The notes under the pieces are model-generated. The model was given only the letters and a program-made list of their open reading frames with translations. It did not search any database and was not told the origin of the DNA. Below, piece by piece: positions 45,135 to 53,816 of a stretch of 64,000 nt of DNA (the first letter of the stretch is position 1; every line of letters begins with the position of its first letter). Source of the DNA: Flavobacterium wongokense (lineage in GTDB: Bacteria; Bacteroidota; Bacteroidia; Flavobacteriales; Flavobacteriaceae); NCBI RefSeq assembly GCF_021608265.1, contig NZ_JAKIHP010000003.1, positions 124,001-188,000 of the forward strand, given 5' to 3'. The position numbers and the translations under genes were made by a program.

Positions 45135-45150
45135 AGTATACTAAAATTAC
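45135..45150 (-). promoter_or_regulatory. 16-nt promoter motif shared with the hybrid kinase
   Basis: GTAATTTTAGTATACT on the minus strand, identical to 35911-35926. It lies about 39 bp before the aqpZ start. Confidence 0.4.
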
Positions 45151-45215
45151 GAGTAAATTATTAGGTAGAAAATCAGTTAAAACAAACTTATCAACAAGGT
45201 TCTGAACTAATTACA

Positions 45216-46220
45216 TTATCCACCAATAGCAATCATGCTTCTATTTTGGGAAAACAATTCGGGGTTTTGGAATTTGAGATCATCGTCCATTCCGGCACGC
45301 ACTGCCATTTTGGAAATCAGGTTTTGATGGATTAGCGGAAGTATGGATTCTCCGGCACGCAAGGTTTCCAACAAAGATGTTTCAGAATTAGAGAACAAAC
45401 AGTTTTTTAGTTTTCCGTCAGCTGTTAAACGGATTCTGTTGCAGGTTGAGCAAAACGGATTGGTAACCGAACTGATAACTGCAAAGCTTCCCATATGCGA
45501 TGCAATCTTAAAGTTTTTTGCAGTATCGTTGGGCGCATCTTCCAGACGCTGTATTTCAGAAATTGCATATTCCGATTGGACAGTTTCCATGATTTCGGCA
45601 TAGGAAACCAATTTTGATTGATCCCATTGATTTCCTGAAAAAGGCATGAACTCGATGAAACGGACCTGCACCTTTTTATTTTTTGTCAAAGAAATAAAAT
45701 CATTTATTTCATTGTTATTGAAAGACTTAATTAAAACCACATTAAGTTTGACATTAAATTTTTTTTTAAGCAGTAAATCAATGCTTTTTTGAACGGTTTC
45801 AAAATATCCACGTCTTGTAATTGCATTGAATTTGTCTTTTACCAAACTATCAATGCTGATGTTTATCGTTTTGATTCCGGCCTGCTTAAACGTTTCAATA
45901 AAGTTTGGAACCAAGATCCCATTGGTAGTAATCGTCAGATTAACACCTAATTCCCCCAATCGTAATATGATTTCCTTTGCATCTTTACGTACCAGAGGTT
46001 CGCCACCAGTCAGCCTGATTTTATTCACACCAAGGTTAACAAAAGTCCGGGCAATGGAAACAATCTCGTCGGCAGTCATTAAATGAGGCTTTGGCGTAAG
46101 CTTAATCCCTTCTTCAGGCATACAATAGGTACATCTCAGATTACAATGTTCTGTAATCGAGATGCGCAAATAATCGTGTTTGCGTCCAAATGCGTCCTGA
46201 AGGAGATTGCTATTTCCCAT
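45216..46220 (-). CDS. moaA: GTP 3',8-cyclase (molybdenum cofactor step 1)
   Basis: A 334-residue radical SAM enzyme that with MoaC turns GTP into cyclic pyranopterin monophosphate. N-terminal cluster motif CNLRCTYCMPE near residue 25; then LTGGEPLVRKDAKEI, TTNGILVPNF and a second, C-terminal 4Fe-4S cluster in NPFCSTCNRIRLTADGKLKNCLF near 260. The protein ends in a Gly-Gly (MIAIGG), needed for activity in known MoaA. ATG 46220 is preferred; it overlaps the moaCB stop by 11 bp. Last gene of the eight-gene cofactor operon. Confidence 0.95.
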   Translation of the reverse strand: MGNSNLLQDAFGRKHDYLRISITEHCNLRCTYCMPEEGIKLTPKPHLMTADEIVSIARTFVNLGVNKIRLTGGEPLVRKDAKEIILRLGELGVNLTITTNGILVPNFIETFKQAGIKTINISIDSLVKDKFNAITRRGYFETVQKSIDLLLKKKFNVKLNVVLIKSFNNNEINDFISLTKNKKVQVRFIEFMPFSGNQWDQSKLVSYAEIMETVQSEYAISEIQRLEDAPNDTAKNFKIASHMGSFAVISSVTNPFCSTCNRIRLTADGKLKNCLFSNSETSLLETLRAGESILPLIHQNLISKMAVRAGMDDDLKFQNPELFSQNRSMIAIGG

Positions 46221-47124
46221 GATCAAAGCCGTTTAACAATTGAAACAAGTGCAGCACAGATGGAAAAACCGCGTCGATTGATTCGGCTGCGCCGTTTGTT
46301 GAACCAGGCAAAGCCATCAACAGGGAATTTCCTTTAAAACCTACAACACTTCGCGACAGCATGGCAAAAGGCGTTCGCTGCTGTCCATACGAACGAATAG
46401 CTTCCTCAATCCCCGGAATTCGTCTTTCGATAAGCGGAATTATTGCTTCCGGAGTTACATCCTTATCGGACAAACCTGTTCCTCCTGTAAGGACAATCAA
46501 ATCTGTTTTGCCATCACAAAGCCTATGGATGTTGGTTTGAATGATTTGAATATCGTCAGGAATGATATTGTAATCCGTTATTTTTAGTCCTAATTTTTCC
46601 AGCTTTTGCGTTATCGCCTTTCCTGAACTATCCTCCTTTTTACCTGAAGAAACACTATCGGAACAAACCAATACAGCTACCTTCAGGTTTATATTTTCCT
46701 TCACTCCATAATCCGATTTCCCGCCTTTTTTATGAAGCAGTTTTACCGTGGATATTTCAACATTTTTATCAATGGGCTTGAGCATATCATATATTGTCAA
46801 GGCCACAATTGACGCGCCATGCATAGCCTCAACCTCAACGCCGGTTTTATAGATTGTTTTAACCGTAACCTCAATCTTAATACAGTCTTTGAGACATTCA
46901 AATTCTATCCCTGTAAACTCAATCGGCATGGGATGACAGTCGGGAATAACACTCGCTGTATTTTTCACAGCAAACAATCCCGCAGTTCTTGACACTTCCA
47001 GCACATTGCCTTTTGGCACAGCATTATTCAAGACAGCCTTGATGGTTTCAGGCGAGCCAACTTTTACAATAGCCTGTGCAACTGCAGTTCTTAGTGTTGT
47101 GATTTTATGTGTGATGTCGACCAT
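46210..47124 (-). CDS. moaCB: bifunctional MoaC-MoaB fusion (molybdenum cofactor)
   Basis: A 304-residue fusion. MoaC (about 1-150): MVDITHKITTLRTAVAQ, NAASVIPDCHPMPIE-type motif (TASVIPDCHPMPIEFTG), VEVEAMHGASIVALTIYDMLKP; it completes cyclic pyranopterin monophosphate. MoaB/MogA (about 160-304): VAVLVCSDSVSSGKKEDSSG, DLIVLTGGTGLSDKDVTPEA, LPGSTNGAAESIDAVFPS; it adenylates molybdopterin. The two steps flank molybdopterin synthase in the pathway, and the window holds no separate mogA. It starts directly after the moaE stop codon (TAA then ATG) and overlaps moaA by 11 bp. Confidence 0.93.
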   Translation of the reverse strand: MVDITHKITTLRTAVAQAIVKVGSPETIKAVLNNAVPKGNVLEVSRTAGLFAVKNTASVIPDCHPMPIEFTGIEFECLKDCIKIEVTVKTIYKTGVEVEAMHGASIVALTIYDMLKPIDKNVEISTVKLLHKKGGKSDYGVKENINLKVAVLVCSDSVSSGKKEDSSGKAITQKLEKLGLKITDYNIIPDDIQIIQTNIHRLCDGKTDLIVLTGGTGLSDKDVTPEAIIPLIERRIPGIEEAIRSYGQQRTPFAMLSRSVVGFKGNSLLMALPGSTNGAAESIDAVFPSVLHLFQLLNGFDHGK

Positions 47125-47571
47125 TTATGTATTTTTTTTCCAGGTATAACTCTCGTCTTCAAAGATTTCTTTGCCAAAAACGGCTGTTTTTTCCTTTATT
47201 GCTTCAACCAAATATTCCAATGCTTCATAAACCACTTTGCGCCTTGGCGCTGAGACAAAGACAAACAGGCAGATTTCCCCGGTTTTAACCAATCCAAGGC
47301 TATGATAAATATGCAGGCAGGACAAGTCATATTGAGCAAATGCCGCTTCACGGATTTCATAAAAACCCTGCTCCGCCATTTCTTCATAAGCCGAATATTC
47401 TATTGCCATTACAGTTTTTCCATCAATCTGATCTGCCCGAACCTGGCCCAAAAAGATATTATGCGCACCAATAGCAGTTTTGCTTTGGTGCTTCGCAATG
47501 GAATTTCCAATGAATTCTGCCGAAATAGCACCTTGTATAAAAGATGTTTTTTTTGGTTTATCTGTCGTCAT
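47125..47571 (-). CDS. moaE: molybdopterin synthase catalytic subunit
   Basis: A 148-residue protein of the normal MoaE size. Motifs GAHNIFLGQVRADQIDGKTVMAIEYSAYEEMAE near residue 38 and LVKTGEICLFVFVSAPRRKVVYEALEYLVEAIKEKTAVFGKEIF (Lys near 128 in the active site) are present. With thiocarboxylated MoaD it forms the dithiolene of molybdopterin. Its ATG overlaps the moeB-like stop by 4 bp (ATGA), and moaCB follows with no gap, so translation is probably coupled. Confidence 0.94.
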   Translation of the reverse strand: MTTDKPKKTSFIQGAISAEFIGNSIAKHQSKTAIGAHNIFLGQVRADQIDGKTVMAIEYSAYEEMAEQGFYEIREAAFAQYDLSCLHIYHSLGLVKTGEICLFVFVSAPRRKVVYEALEYLVEAIKEKTAVFGKEIFEDESYTWKKNT

Positions 47572-48284
47572 TTATTTAATTTATTCTTTTGTATTTCAAT
47601 AGTTTGAGCGCTATTATCTAGACTATTGTACAAATATAGGCTTCCGCTCAAAACTTCACCAAAATTTAAAACAATTTTGAGTACTTCATTGGCCTGCATT
47701 GCTCCTAAAATATTTGGCAATACGCCCAAAACTCCAGAGTTGTTGCAATTCGCAACAGTTTCCAATATTTCGTTTTCAGGAAATAAGCACCGATACGTTG
47801 GACCATTCTTATAATTAAAAACCGAAAGCTGGCCTTCGAACTTATGAACTGAAGCATAAACCATCGGAATCTCATTGGCAACAGCCACATCATTAATCAG
47901 ATAGCGTGCCGAAATAGAGTCGGTGCAATCTACTATGATTTGATAATCACTACTAATTTCAGGAGCATTCTCTTTTGTAAAATAATCAGCGTAAGGAATT
48001 ATTTTTATTTCAGGATTTTGGTTTGCAATGACTTCACAAGCCACATCAACCTTTTTCCTTCCGCAATCGTTCAAGGCGTAAAGATATTGTCGATGCAGAT
48101 TGGTTTCCTCTACAACATCTCCATCCACAATCCCGATGGTTCCCATTCCGGCCGCAGCCAAATTCTGCAAAACAGGACATCCTAAACCTCCGGCTCCAAT
48201 AATCAAAACCTTTGCTTCGGCAAGTTTGAGCTGTCCCAAAATCCCAATTTCAGGCAATATGATTTGTCTTTCGTATCGTTTCAT
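47568..48284 (-). CDS. moeB: MoaD-adenylating E1-like enzyme (MoeB/ThiF family)
   Basis: A 238-residue E1-like enzyme that adenylates the MoaD C-terminus. The ATP site VLIIGAGGLGCPVLQNLAAAGMGTIGIVDGDVVE is near residue 30, followed by the active-site Arg/Lys region TNLHRQYLY and the Asp in IVDCTDSISARYL. The zinc-binding CxxC pairs of standard MoeB are lacking: the first reads TYRCLF (Cys replaced by Thr) and the C-terminal pair is absent. No rhodanese domain is attached. ATG 48284 is used; a longer reading would overlap moaD. Confidence 0.9.
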   Translation of the reverse strand: MKRYERQIILPEIGILGQLKLAEAKVLIIGAGGLGCPVLQNLAAAGMGTIGIVDGDVVEETNLHRQYLYALNDCGRKKVDVACEVIANQNPEIKIIPYADYFTKENAPEISSDYQIIVDCTDSISARYLINDVAVANEIPMVYASVHKFEGQLSVFNYKNGPTYRCLFPENEILETVANCNNSGVLGVLPNILGAMQANEVLKIVLNFGEVLSGSLYLYNSLDNSAQTIEIQKNKLNK

Positions 48285-48294
48285 TCCTCTAATT

Positions 48295-48537
48295 TTATCC
48301 ACCTGCAAACGGAGGCAAAAAAGCCACTTCATCTCGGTCTTTTAATTCGGTTTCGCGATTTGCGATTTTTTTATTAATTGCAACTGAATAATTAATATCC
48401 AGTATTTTAGGATATTTTATTTCAATTTCTGATTGTAATGTTTTTAACGTATTTGAATCATTTTCCACAAAAAACAATTCTTCCTTTTTTTGCGTAATAT
48501 CAGCTATGATTCCGAAATATTTCACTGTTATTTCCAT
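48295..48537 (-). CDS. moaD: molybdopterin synthase sulfur carrier subunit
   Basis: An 80-residue ubiquitin-like protein ending in FLPPFAGG. The C-terminal Gly-Gly is adenylated by MoeB and then thiocarboxylated. The start MEITVKYFGIIADITQKKEE has the MoaD/ThiS strand pattern. Its start codon shares one base with the upstream TauE stop (TAATG), and moeB follows after 10 bp. Confidence 0.92.
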   Translation of the reverse strand: MEITVKYFGIIADITQKKEELFFVENDSNTLKTLQSEIEIKYPKILDINYSVAINKKIANRETELKDRDEVAFLPPFAGG

Positions 48538-49283
48538 TAGGTTGTGTACAATTTAAAAATAGCAATCAGCAATACTACAGCGAGTACATTTCGGAGTACA
48601 ATCAGGTTCATTTTTTTACTTCCGAAATAACCTCCCAGAATTCCACCAATTAGAGCAACACCAATTAAGGATGTTGATGAAATTGGCAATGTTCCCCCTT
48701 TTGATAAAAATCCAAAAAGCCCCGAAATTGAATTTACAAAGATAAACAATGCAGAAACAGCTGCACTTTTTTTAATATCGGCCCAACCCAAAAGCAATAG
48801 TACCGGACTCAGGATAATGCCGCCTCCAATACCTATCAATCCTGATAAAAGTCCAATCAATGCGCCTATGTACAATGCTACTGGCAAATCAACCGGTTTT
48901 AGTTCTCCCTTCTGTTTTCCAAAAAAGCCCAACAGTCTTGCTACTGCAAACAGTAAAACCGTTGCCAATATGATTTTATAAATATGGGTCTCAACCGTAA
49001 GCATTCCGCCAATAAATGAAAACGGAACGGAAGTTATTGCAAACGGATAAAACAGTTTCCAATCAAACTTTTTCTCGCGATAGTAAAAATAAAACGAGAT
49101 TGCCGAAACCAATATATTCAAAACCAAAGCCGTTGGTTTCATAAACGTTACCGGAAAAGCAAACAGACTCATCAATGCAAGGTAACCACTGGCGCCGCCA
49201 TGGCCTACGCTGGCATATAAAAAAGCAACAAACAGTAATAAAACGAATAATAACGGAGATTGAATGAGTTCGCCTGCAAGCAT
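48537..49283 (-). CDS. TauE/SafE-family membrane protein
   Basis: A 248-residue inner-membrane protein with about seven to eight helices and the family signatures FLYASVGHGGASGYLALM near residue 20 and GLIGIGGGIILSPVLLLLGWAD near 150. Family members export sulfite or organosulfur compounds. Its position inside the molybdenum cofactor operon, sharing a base with moaD and 46 bp after moeA, is unusual. A role in sulfur or oxyanion handling for cofactor assembly is inference; it could also be simple co-transcription. Confidence 0.82.
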   Translation of the reverse strand: MLAGELIQSPLLFVLLLFVAFLYASVGHGGASGYLALMSLFAFPVTFMKPTALVLNILVSAISFYFYYREKKFDWKLFYPFAITSVPFSFIGGMLTVETHIYKIILATVLLFAVARLLGFFGKQKGELKPVDLPVALYIGALIGLLSGLIGIGGGIILSPVLLLLGWADIKKSAAVSALFIFVNSISGLFGFLSKGGTLPISSTSLIGVALIGGILGGYFGSKKMNLIVLRNVLAVVLLIAIFKLYTT

Positions 49284-49329
49284 ATTTTTAAAGATTAACG
49301 AACCGTAAATATAGCGACAATTATGATTT

Positions 49330-50499
49330 TCAGATAAGATAAACCGAAACTTTGTTGCCTTTTAGCAATTGGTATTTTCCTTCCGGAACATAAACCAAGG
49401 CATTGGCGAGCGCAAAAGAGTTGAGCATTCCCGAGTCCTGATGCGATAAAATCGTAACCTCATCATCATTGATGAAGGCTTTTAAAAATTGGCTTCGCTC
49501 ATTATCAACAGTAAAATCATAAGCTAAAGCCTTCATGAGTTGTGAGCCATATTTATAACTTATTCCTGAACGTTTGTGCAGCGTTGGCAACACATACACA
49601 TAGAAACAGGTCAGGCTTGCCGCCGGATTACCAGGTAAGGCAAAGATGATTTTATCATTTTGCTTTCCAGCGAATAAAGGTTTTCCCGGTTTTTGGTTGA
49701 CTTTGTAAAACAATGTTTCTACATTCAGGCTTTCCAGGGCTTTGCCTACAAAATCATAATCACCCACTGATATTCCGCCCGAAATCAGCACAATATCATT
49801 TTCATTGAGGGCTTTTTCAATCGTAATTCTCGTCTTTTCAAAATCATCACTAACCTGATAAAGCGAAATAGCATTGAAATTTGCATCAAATAAAGCAGTT
49901 TGCAGCATTATTGCGTTGCTTTCGTATACTTTTCCGTCTTGGAGATTTTCACCAGCAGCAACGAGCTCATTTCCGGTTACAATAATTCCTACCGAAGGCT
50001 TTTGAAAGACTTTGGCCTTCGTGAATCCTAGTCCTGTTAGAAACCCTATTGCTGCTGCGTTTAAAAAAGCACCTTCTTCAAGCGCAATATCCTCTTTCAT
50101 AATCTGCGCACCAAGCTGCCGGACATTCGTTTCCGTTTTCATCCTTTCGTGAACTGACAAAACGGAATCCATAACTGTTACTTTTTCAATCTGGATAACA
50201 GCCTGTGCGGAATTGGGAACCGCAGCACCGGTAAAGATTTTAACGGCTTGACCAGGTTGAAGCTCTTTATCAAAAAAATCTCCTGCCTTGATTTCTCCAA
50301 CAATTTCATAATGCAGGTCATCATGCAGCGCTAAAGCAAAACCATCCATAGTTGCCTGGCGGAATGGTGGCATATTGATGGGCGAATAAACGGTTTCAGC
50401 CAAAACATGATTGCGTGCTTCCAGTAACGAAAGCTCCACTACTCTTTTGGAATAGCCCTGTTTTTCTAGTATGGAAAAGGCTTCTGCTGTTGAAATCAT
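49330..50499 (-). CDS. moeA: molybdopterin molybdenumtransferase
   Basis: A 389-residue enzyme that inserts molybdate into adenylated molybdopterin. Seen: MISTAEAFSILEKQG start, PPFRQATMDGFAL near residue 45, GAAVPNSAQAVIQIE near 92, GNELVAAGENLQDGKVYESN near 175, ISGGISVGDYDFV near 240, and NQKPGKPLFAGKQNDKIIFALPGNPAAS near 280. Length is normal. It overlaps xdhC by 4 bp, linking cofactor completion to insertion into xanthine dehydrogenase. Confidence 0.95.
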   Translation of the reverse strand: MISTAEAFSILEKQGYSKRVVELSLLEARNHVLAETVYSPINMPPFRQATMDGFALALHDDLHYEIVGEIKAGDFFDKELQPGQAVKIFTGAAVPNSAQAVIQIEKVTVMDSVLSVHERMKTETNVRQLGAQIMKEDIALEEGAFLNAAAIGFLTGLGFTKAKVFQKPSVGIIVTGNELVAAGENLQDGKVYESNAIMLQTALFDANFNAISLYQVSDDFEKTRITIEKALNENDIVLISGGISVGDYDFVGKALESLNVETLFYKVNQKPGKPLFAGKQNDKIIFALPGNPAASLTCFYVYVLPTLHKRSGISYKYGSQLMKALAYDFTVDNERSQFLKAFINDDEVTILSHQDSGMLNSFALANALVYVPEGKYQLLKGNKVSVYLI

Positions 50500-51404
50500 C
50501 TGTTTTGGTTTTTAACGCGGATTAATTGCGCTGCTACACTAATAGCGATTTCCTGCGTTGTTTCACTTTTGATATCAATTCCGATTGGCGCATAAACGCG
50601 GGCAATTTTTTCTTTATCAAAACCTTCTTCCACCATTTTTGAAAACAGTGTTGCAATTTTTTCTTTACTGCCTAATAAGCCAATATATTTAAAATCCTTG
50701 TCGATTAGTTTCCTAATGATAATCTCATCCGTTCGATAACCAAACGACATAATCACTACATAAACGTCATTCCCTTCTGGAATATAATTATCAATTTGTT
50801 CAAAATCAACGGTTCGTTTTGAATGTGCAAAATGATTCTGCTCCATTGTATTCAGGTTATCCCGATGATCGAGAATGTGGATTTCAAAATCCAGTTTCGA
50901 AAGCGTTTCGCTTAATGCCAAACCAACGTGTCCTCCACCAACAATATAGACTTTCTGCGGAAGTGAATTGGTTTCGGTAAAACTCCATGTTGCATTTTCA
51001 TGGGGAATATTAATTCCCAAATTGCTATAATTAATTTGAAAATCCTCTTCGGTAAGTATTTGATCCACCAATGGCAGAAAATCTGAATCAATATCGTAAA
51101 AAGCAATAGTCTGCCGGCCTGAACATATCATTCCCGATTGGTCTTTGGGTGCTGACTTATCGTGGATTTGATGCTTCATAAAAGGTTCAAAAGCAGGTTT
51201 GTCCAAAAGCGATTGCGCGTATTCCACCAACTTGTGCTCCATGATTCCGCCACCTATTGTACCGAACATTCCGTCTTTGGTAACCGCCATTTTGAAGCCT
51301 TTCCGTCCCGGACTGCTGCCTTCATTGGCAATCACAACCATCAGCACCAATCGCTTTTCGGATTGGAGGGTTTCGGAGAGTTTTTTATAGAAATCCTGAG
51401 TCAT
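50496..51404 (-). CDS. xdhC: XdhC-family cofactor insertion protein
   Basis: A 302-residue protein that binds molybdenum cofactor and delivers it, sulfurated, to xanthine dehydrogenase. N-terminal XdhC/CoxI part (about 1-130, EGSSPGRKGFKMAVTKDGMFGTIGGGIMEHKLVE); C-terminal Rossmann-like part (about 155-302, VYIVGGGHVGLALSETLSKLDFEIHILDHRD, YIGLLGSKEKIATLFSK, YAPIGIDIKSETTQEIAISVAAQ). It is the first gene of the cofactor operon and divergent from the allantoinase operon, 82 bp away. Xanthine dehydrogenase itself is encoded 7.5 kb further on. Confidence 0.92.
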   Translation of the reverse strand: MTQDFYKKLSETLQSEKRLVLMVVIANEGSSPGRKGFKMAVTKDGMFGTIGGGIMEHKLVEYAQSLLDKPAFEPFMKHQIHDKSAPKDQSGMICSGRQTIAFYDIDSDFLPLVDQILTEEDFQINYSNLGINIPHENATWSFTETNSLPQKVYIVGGGHVGLALSETLSKLDFEIHILDHRDNLNTMEQNHFAHSKRTVDFEQIDNYIPEGNDVYVVIMSFGYRTDEIIIRKLIDKDFKYIGLLGSKEKIATLFSKMVEEGFDKEKIARVYAPIGIDIKSETTQEIAISVAAQLIRVKNQNR

Positions 51405-51426
51405 TATTTTGAGTGGTTCAACTTGC

Positions 51427-51462
51427 CAAAATTAACTTTTTATCCTTAAGTTTGTATGTTTG
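51427..51462. promoter_or_regulatory. divergent promoter region between xdhC and allB
   Basis: In the 82-bp gap a minus-strand -7 element TAATTTTG (51427-51434) faces xdhC and a plus-strand TATGTTTG (51455-51462) faces allB. No clear -33 TTG is seen at normal spacing. Shared control of cofactor and urate operons is plausible. Confidence 0.45.
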
Positions 51463-51486
51463 CCTTTCGGGTAAATCCAAAATAAA

Positions 51487-52812
51487 ATGCAAGACAGAAA
51501 AATTTACAGCAACCGCGTTTGGGTTGAAAACAAACTACAGCCGGCAACCTTAAGTTTCAGTAACGTAACTATTACGTCCATTGATTTTGAAAGATTGAAT
51601 GATGCTGTAGATTATGGCAATGCCGTGATTATGCCAGGCGTTATAGACGTTCACGTACACATTAACGAACCAGGAAGAACCGAATGGGAAGGTTTTGAAA
51701 CCGCTACACAAGCTGCTGCTGCCGGTGGTTCCACCACAATAATCGATATGCCTTTGAATGCGAGTCCGGTTACGACCACTTTGGATGCGTTCAACCAAAA
51801 ATTGGAAGCCTCAAAAGGCAAAATGAATGTCAATGTAGGGTTTTATGCAGGGTTGATTCCGGGAAATGCTCCCGAATTACAATCGTTGATTAAGGCTGGA
51901 GTTGTGGGTGTAAAATGCTTTTTGACACATTCAGGAATAGATGAATTCCCAAATGTTACCGAAAAGGATTTAGACGAAGCGATGCCTATTATAGCTAAAT
52001 CCAATATTCCGCTTTTAGCGCACTGCGAATTATACGACACCGAAGTTGACTGTGATTTTGAAAACAATCCAACAAGCTACCAACATTACCTGGCAAGCCG
52101 TCCAAAGAAATGGGAAAACGATGCCATCGATTTGATGATCAGAATGTGCCGAAAACACAATTGCCCGGTTCATATCGTCCACGTTGCATCTGCGGAAGCG
52201 TTAGCAATGATTGAAGCAGCCAAAAAAGAAGGCCTGCCCATTACAGCCGAAACCTGTACGCAATATATTTTCTTTAATGCCGAAGACATTCCCGACGCAA
52301 ACTGCATCTACAAATGTGCGCCACCAATTCGTCAAAAATCGAATAATGAGCAATTAAAGCAAGCCTTTGCAACTGGTGTTTTGGATTTTCTGACCACCGA
52401 CCACTCGCCTGCTCCGCCTGATATCAAGGAAATGGAAAGCGGTAATTTGAAGAAAGCCTGGGGCGGAATTGCAGGAATCCAGTTTCTGCTTACAGCATCT
52501 TGGACCGCTTTAAAAGACACACTATCATTGGAACAATTTATCCCGTTGGTAACCTCCAAACCTGCCCATTTTATTAAGGCAGTTAAGAAAGGCGAATTCA
52601 AAATTGGAAACGATGCTGATATTGTCATTTGGAACCCAGATGAAGCTGAATTGGTAAAAGCGGAGGACATTTTTTTCAGATATAAAATAAGTCCATATAT
52701 TGCGCAAAACTTAAACGGTAAAGTGCTGGAAACTATAGTCAATGGAACTACCGTTTATCACAATAAATCAATAGAAAATAAAAATAAAGGACAATGGCTT
52801 TTGCAAAAGTAA
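51487..52812 (+). CDS. allB: allantoinase
   Basis: A 441-residue cyclic amidohydrolase that opens allantoin to allantoate. Metal ligands and motifs: DVHVHINEPGRTEWEGF near residue 56 (HxH and the Arg of allantoinases), the carboxylated Lys in VVGVKCFLTHSG near 143, His in LAHCELYD, His in HIVHVASAEALA near 235 and Asp in DFLTTDHSPAP near 307. Length is normal. Its coding end overlaps the next gene by 19 bp. First gene of the urate/allantoin operon. Confidence 0.95.
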   Translation: MQDRKIYSNRVWVENKLQPATLSFSNVTITSIDFERLNDAVDYGNAVIMPGVIDVHVHINEPGRTEWEGFETATQAAAAGGSTTIIDMPLNASPVTTTLDAFNQKLEASKGKMNVNVGFYAGLIPGNAPELQSLIKAGVVGVKCFLTHSGIDEFPNVTEKDLDEAMPIIAKSNIPLLAHCELYDTEVDCDFENNPTSYQHYLASRPKKWENDAIDLMIRMCRKHNCPVHIVHVASAEALAMIEAAKKEGLPITAETCTQYIFFNAEDIPDANCIYKCAPPIRQKSNNEQLKQAFATGVLDFLTTDHSPAPPDIKEMESGNLKKAWGGIAGIQFLLTASWTALKDTLSLEQFIPLVTSKPAHFIKAVKKGEFKIGNDADIVIWNPDEAELVKAEDIFFRYKISPYIAQNLNGKVLETIVNGTTVYHNKSIENKNKGQWLLQK

Positions 52813-53816
52813 CCGAGATTATAAAGGAATCACCAGCATTTACAGCATTAACCGACTTAGCCGCAGAACGACTGGGCGGAAAGGTTTTATATGCAACCGA
52901 TGATTTCTTTGCTGAAAAAGAAAACCTGATTCTGCCAACACGTGGCATTTTCATTACCGATAAATATACTGACCGTGGCAAATGGATGGACGGCTGGGAA
53001 AGCCGCAGGAAAAGAACACCGGGACACGATTGGGCTGTAATCCAGTTGGGCGTTTCGGGAAAGATTACCGGATTTGATATTGACACCAATTTCTTTTTAG
53101 GGAATCATCCTCCTCATTGTTCGATTGAAGCGGTTAACCTTCCTGATGGTTACAAGGTTTCTGATTGGGAAGATGTTGATTGGAAGGAAATTTTGCCAAA
53201 ATCCCATTTGGATGCCGGTTCACAGAATTTTTACGAATGCGAGAGCAATGAAATCTACACGCATTTAAGATTACATATCTATCCTGATGGTGGCGTGGCA
53301 CGTTTCCGCGTTTATGGCGAAGTTTTCAAAAACTGGAATTCGGTTTCGCCTTCAGAAGAAATCGATTTGGCTGCTGCTACCAATGGTGGTCAGTCCATTG
53401 CCTGCAACGATATGTTCTTTAGCGCTATGGGCAATCTGATTATGCCAAACCGCGGCGCGAATATGGGTGACGGTTGGGAAACCAAACGCAACCGAACGCC
53501 AAATAATGTGGATTGGGTAATTGTAAAACTGGCCCACAAAGGAATTGTAGATAGAATCGTTGTGGATACCTGTCACTTCAAAGGAAATTACCCTGATAGC
53601 TGTTCGATTGAATGCTGCTCAAGCGATAATGACGATGCCGTTATCAAAAATGGTGACTGGAAAACATTGCTTCCACAGCAAAAGTTGAGCGCTGATAACG
53701 AACACGAATTTGTAAAGGAAATAAACAGCCACGAGCCTATCACTCATGTAAGATTGAACATCTTCCCTGATGGAGGCATCAGCCGTTTGAGATTGTTTGG
53801 TAAAATCAGTAAATAG
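52794..53816 (+). CDS. alc: allantoicase
   Basis: A 340-residue protein with two tandem copies of the allantoicase fold: DLAAERLGGKVLYATDDFFAEKENL and KWMDGWESRRKRTPGHDWAVIQLG in the first half, SIACNDMFFSAMGNLIMP and GDGWETKRNRTPNNVDWVIVKLA in the second. It splits allantoate to ureidoglycolate and urea. The start overlaps allB by 19 bp and the end shares bases with the puuD start, which suggests coupled translation. Its presence means that urea leaves the pathway at this step. Confidence 0.95.
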   Translation: MAFAKVTEIIKESPAFTALTDLAAERLGGKVLYATDDFFAEKENLILPTRGIFITDKYTDRGKWMDGWESRRKRTPGHDWAVIQLGVSGKITGFDIDTNFFLGNHPPHCSIEAVNLPDGYKVSDWEDVDWKEILPKSHLDAGSQNFYECESNEIYTHLRLHIYPDGGVARFRVYGEVFKNWNSVSPSEEIDLAAATNGGQSIACNDMFFSAMGNLIMPNRGANMGDGWETKRNRTPNNVDWVIVKLAHKGIVDRIVVDTCHFKGNYPDSCSIECCSSDNDDAVIKNGDWKTLLPQQKLSADNEHEFVKEINSHEPITHVRLNIFPDGGISRLRLFGKISK

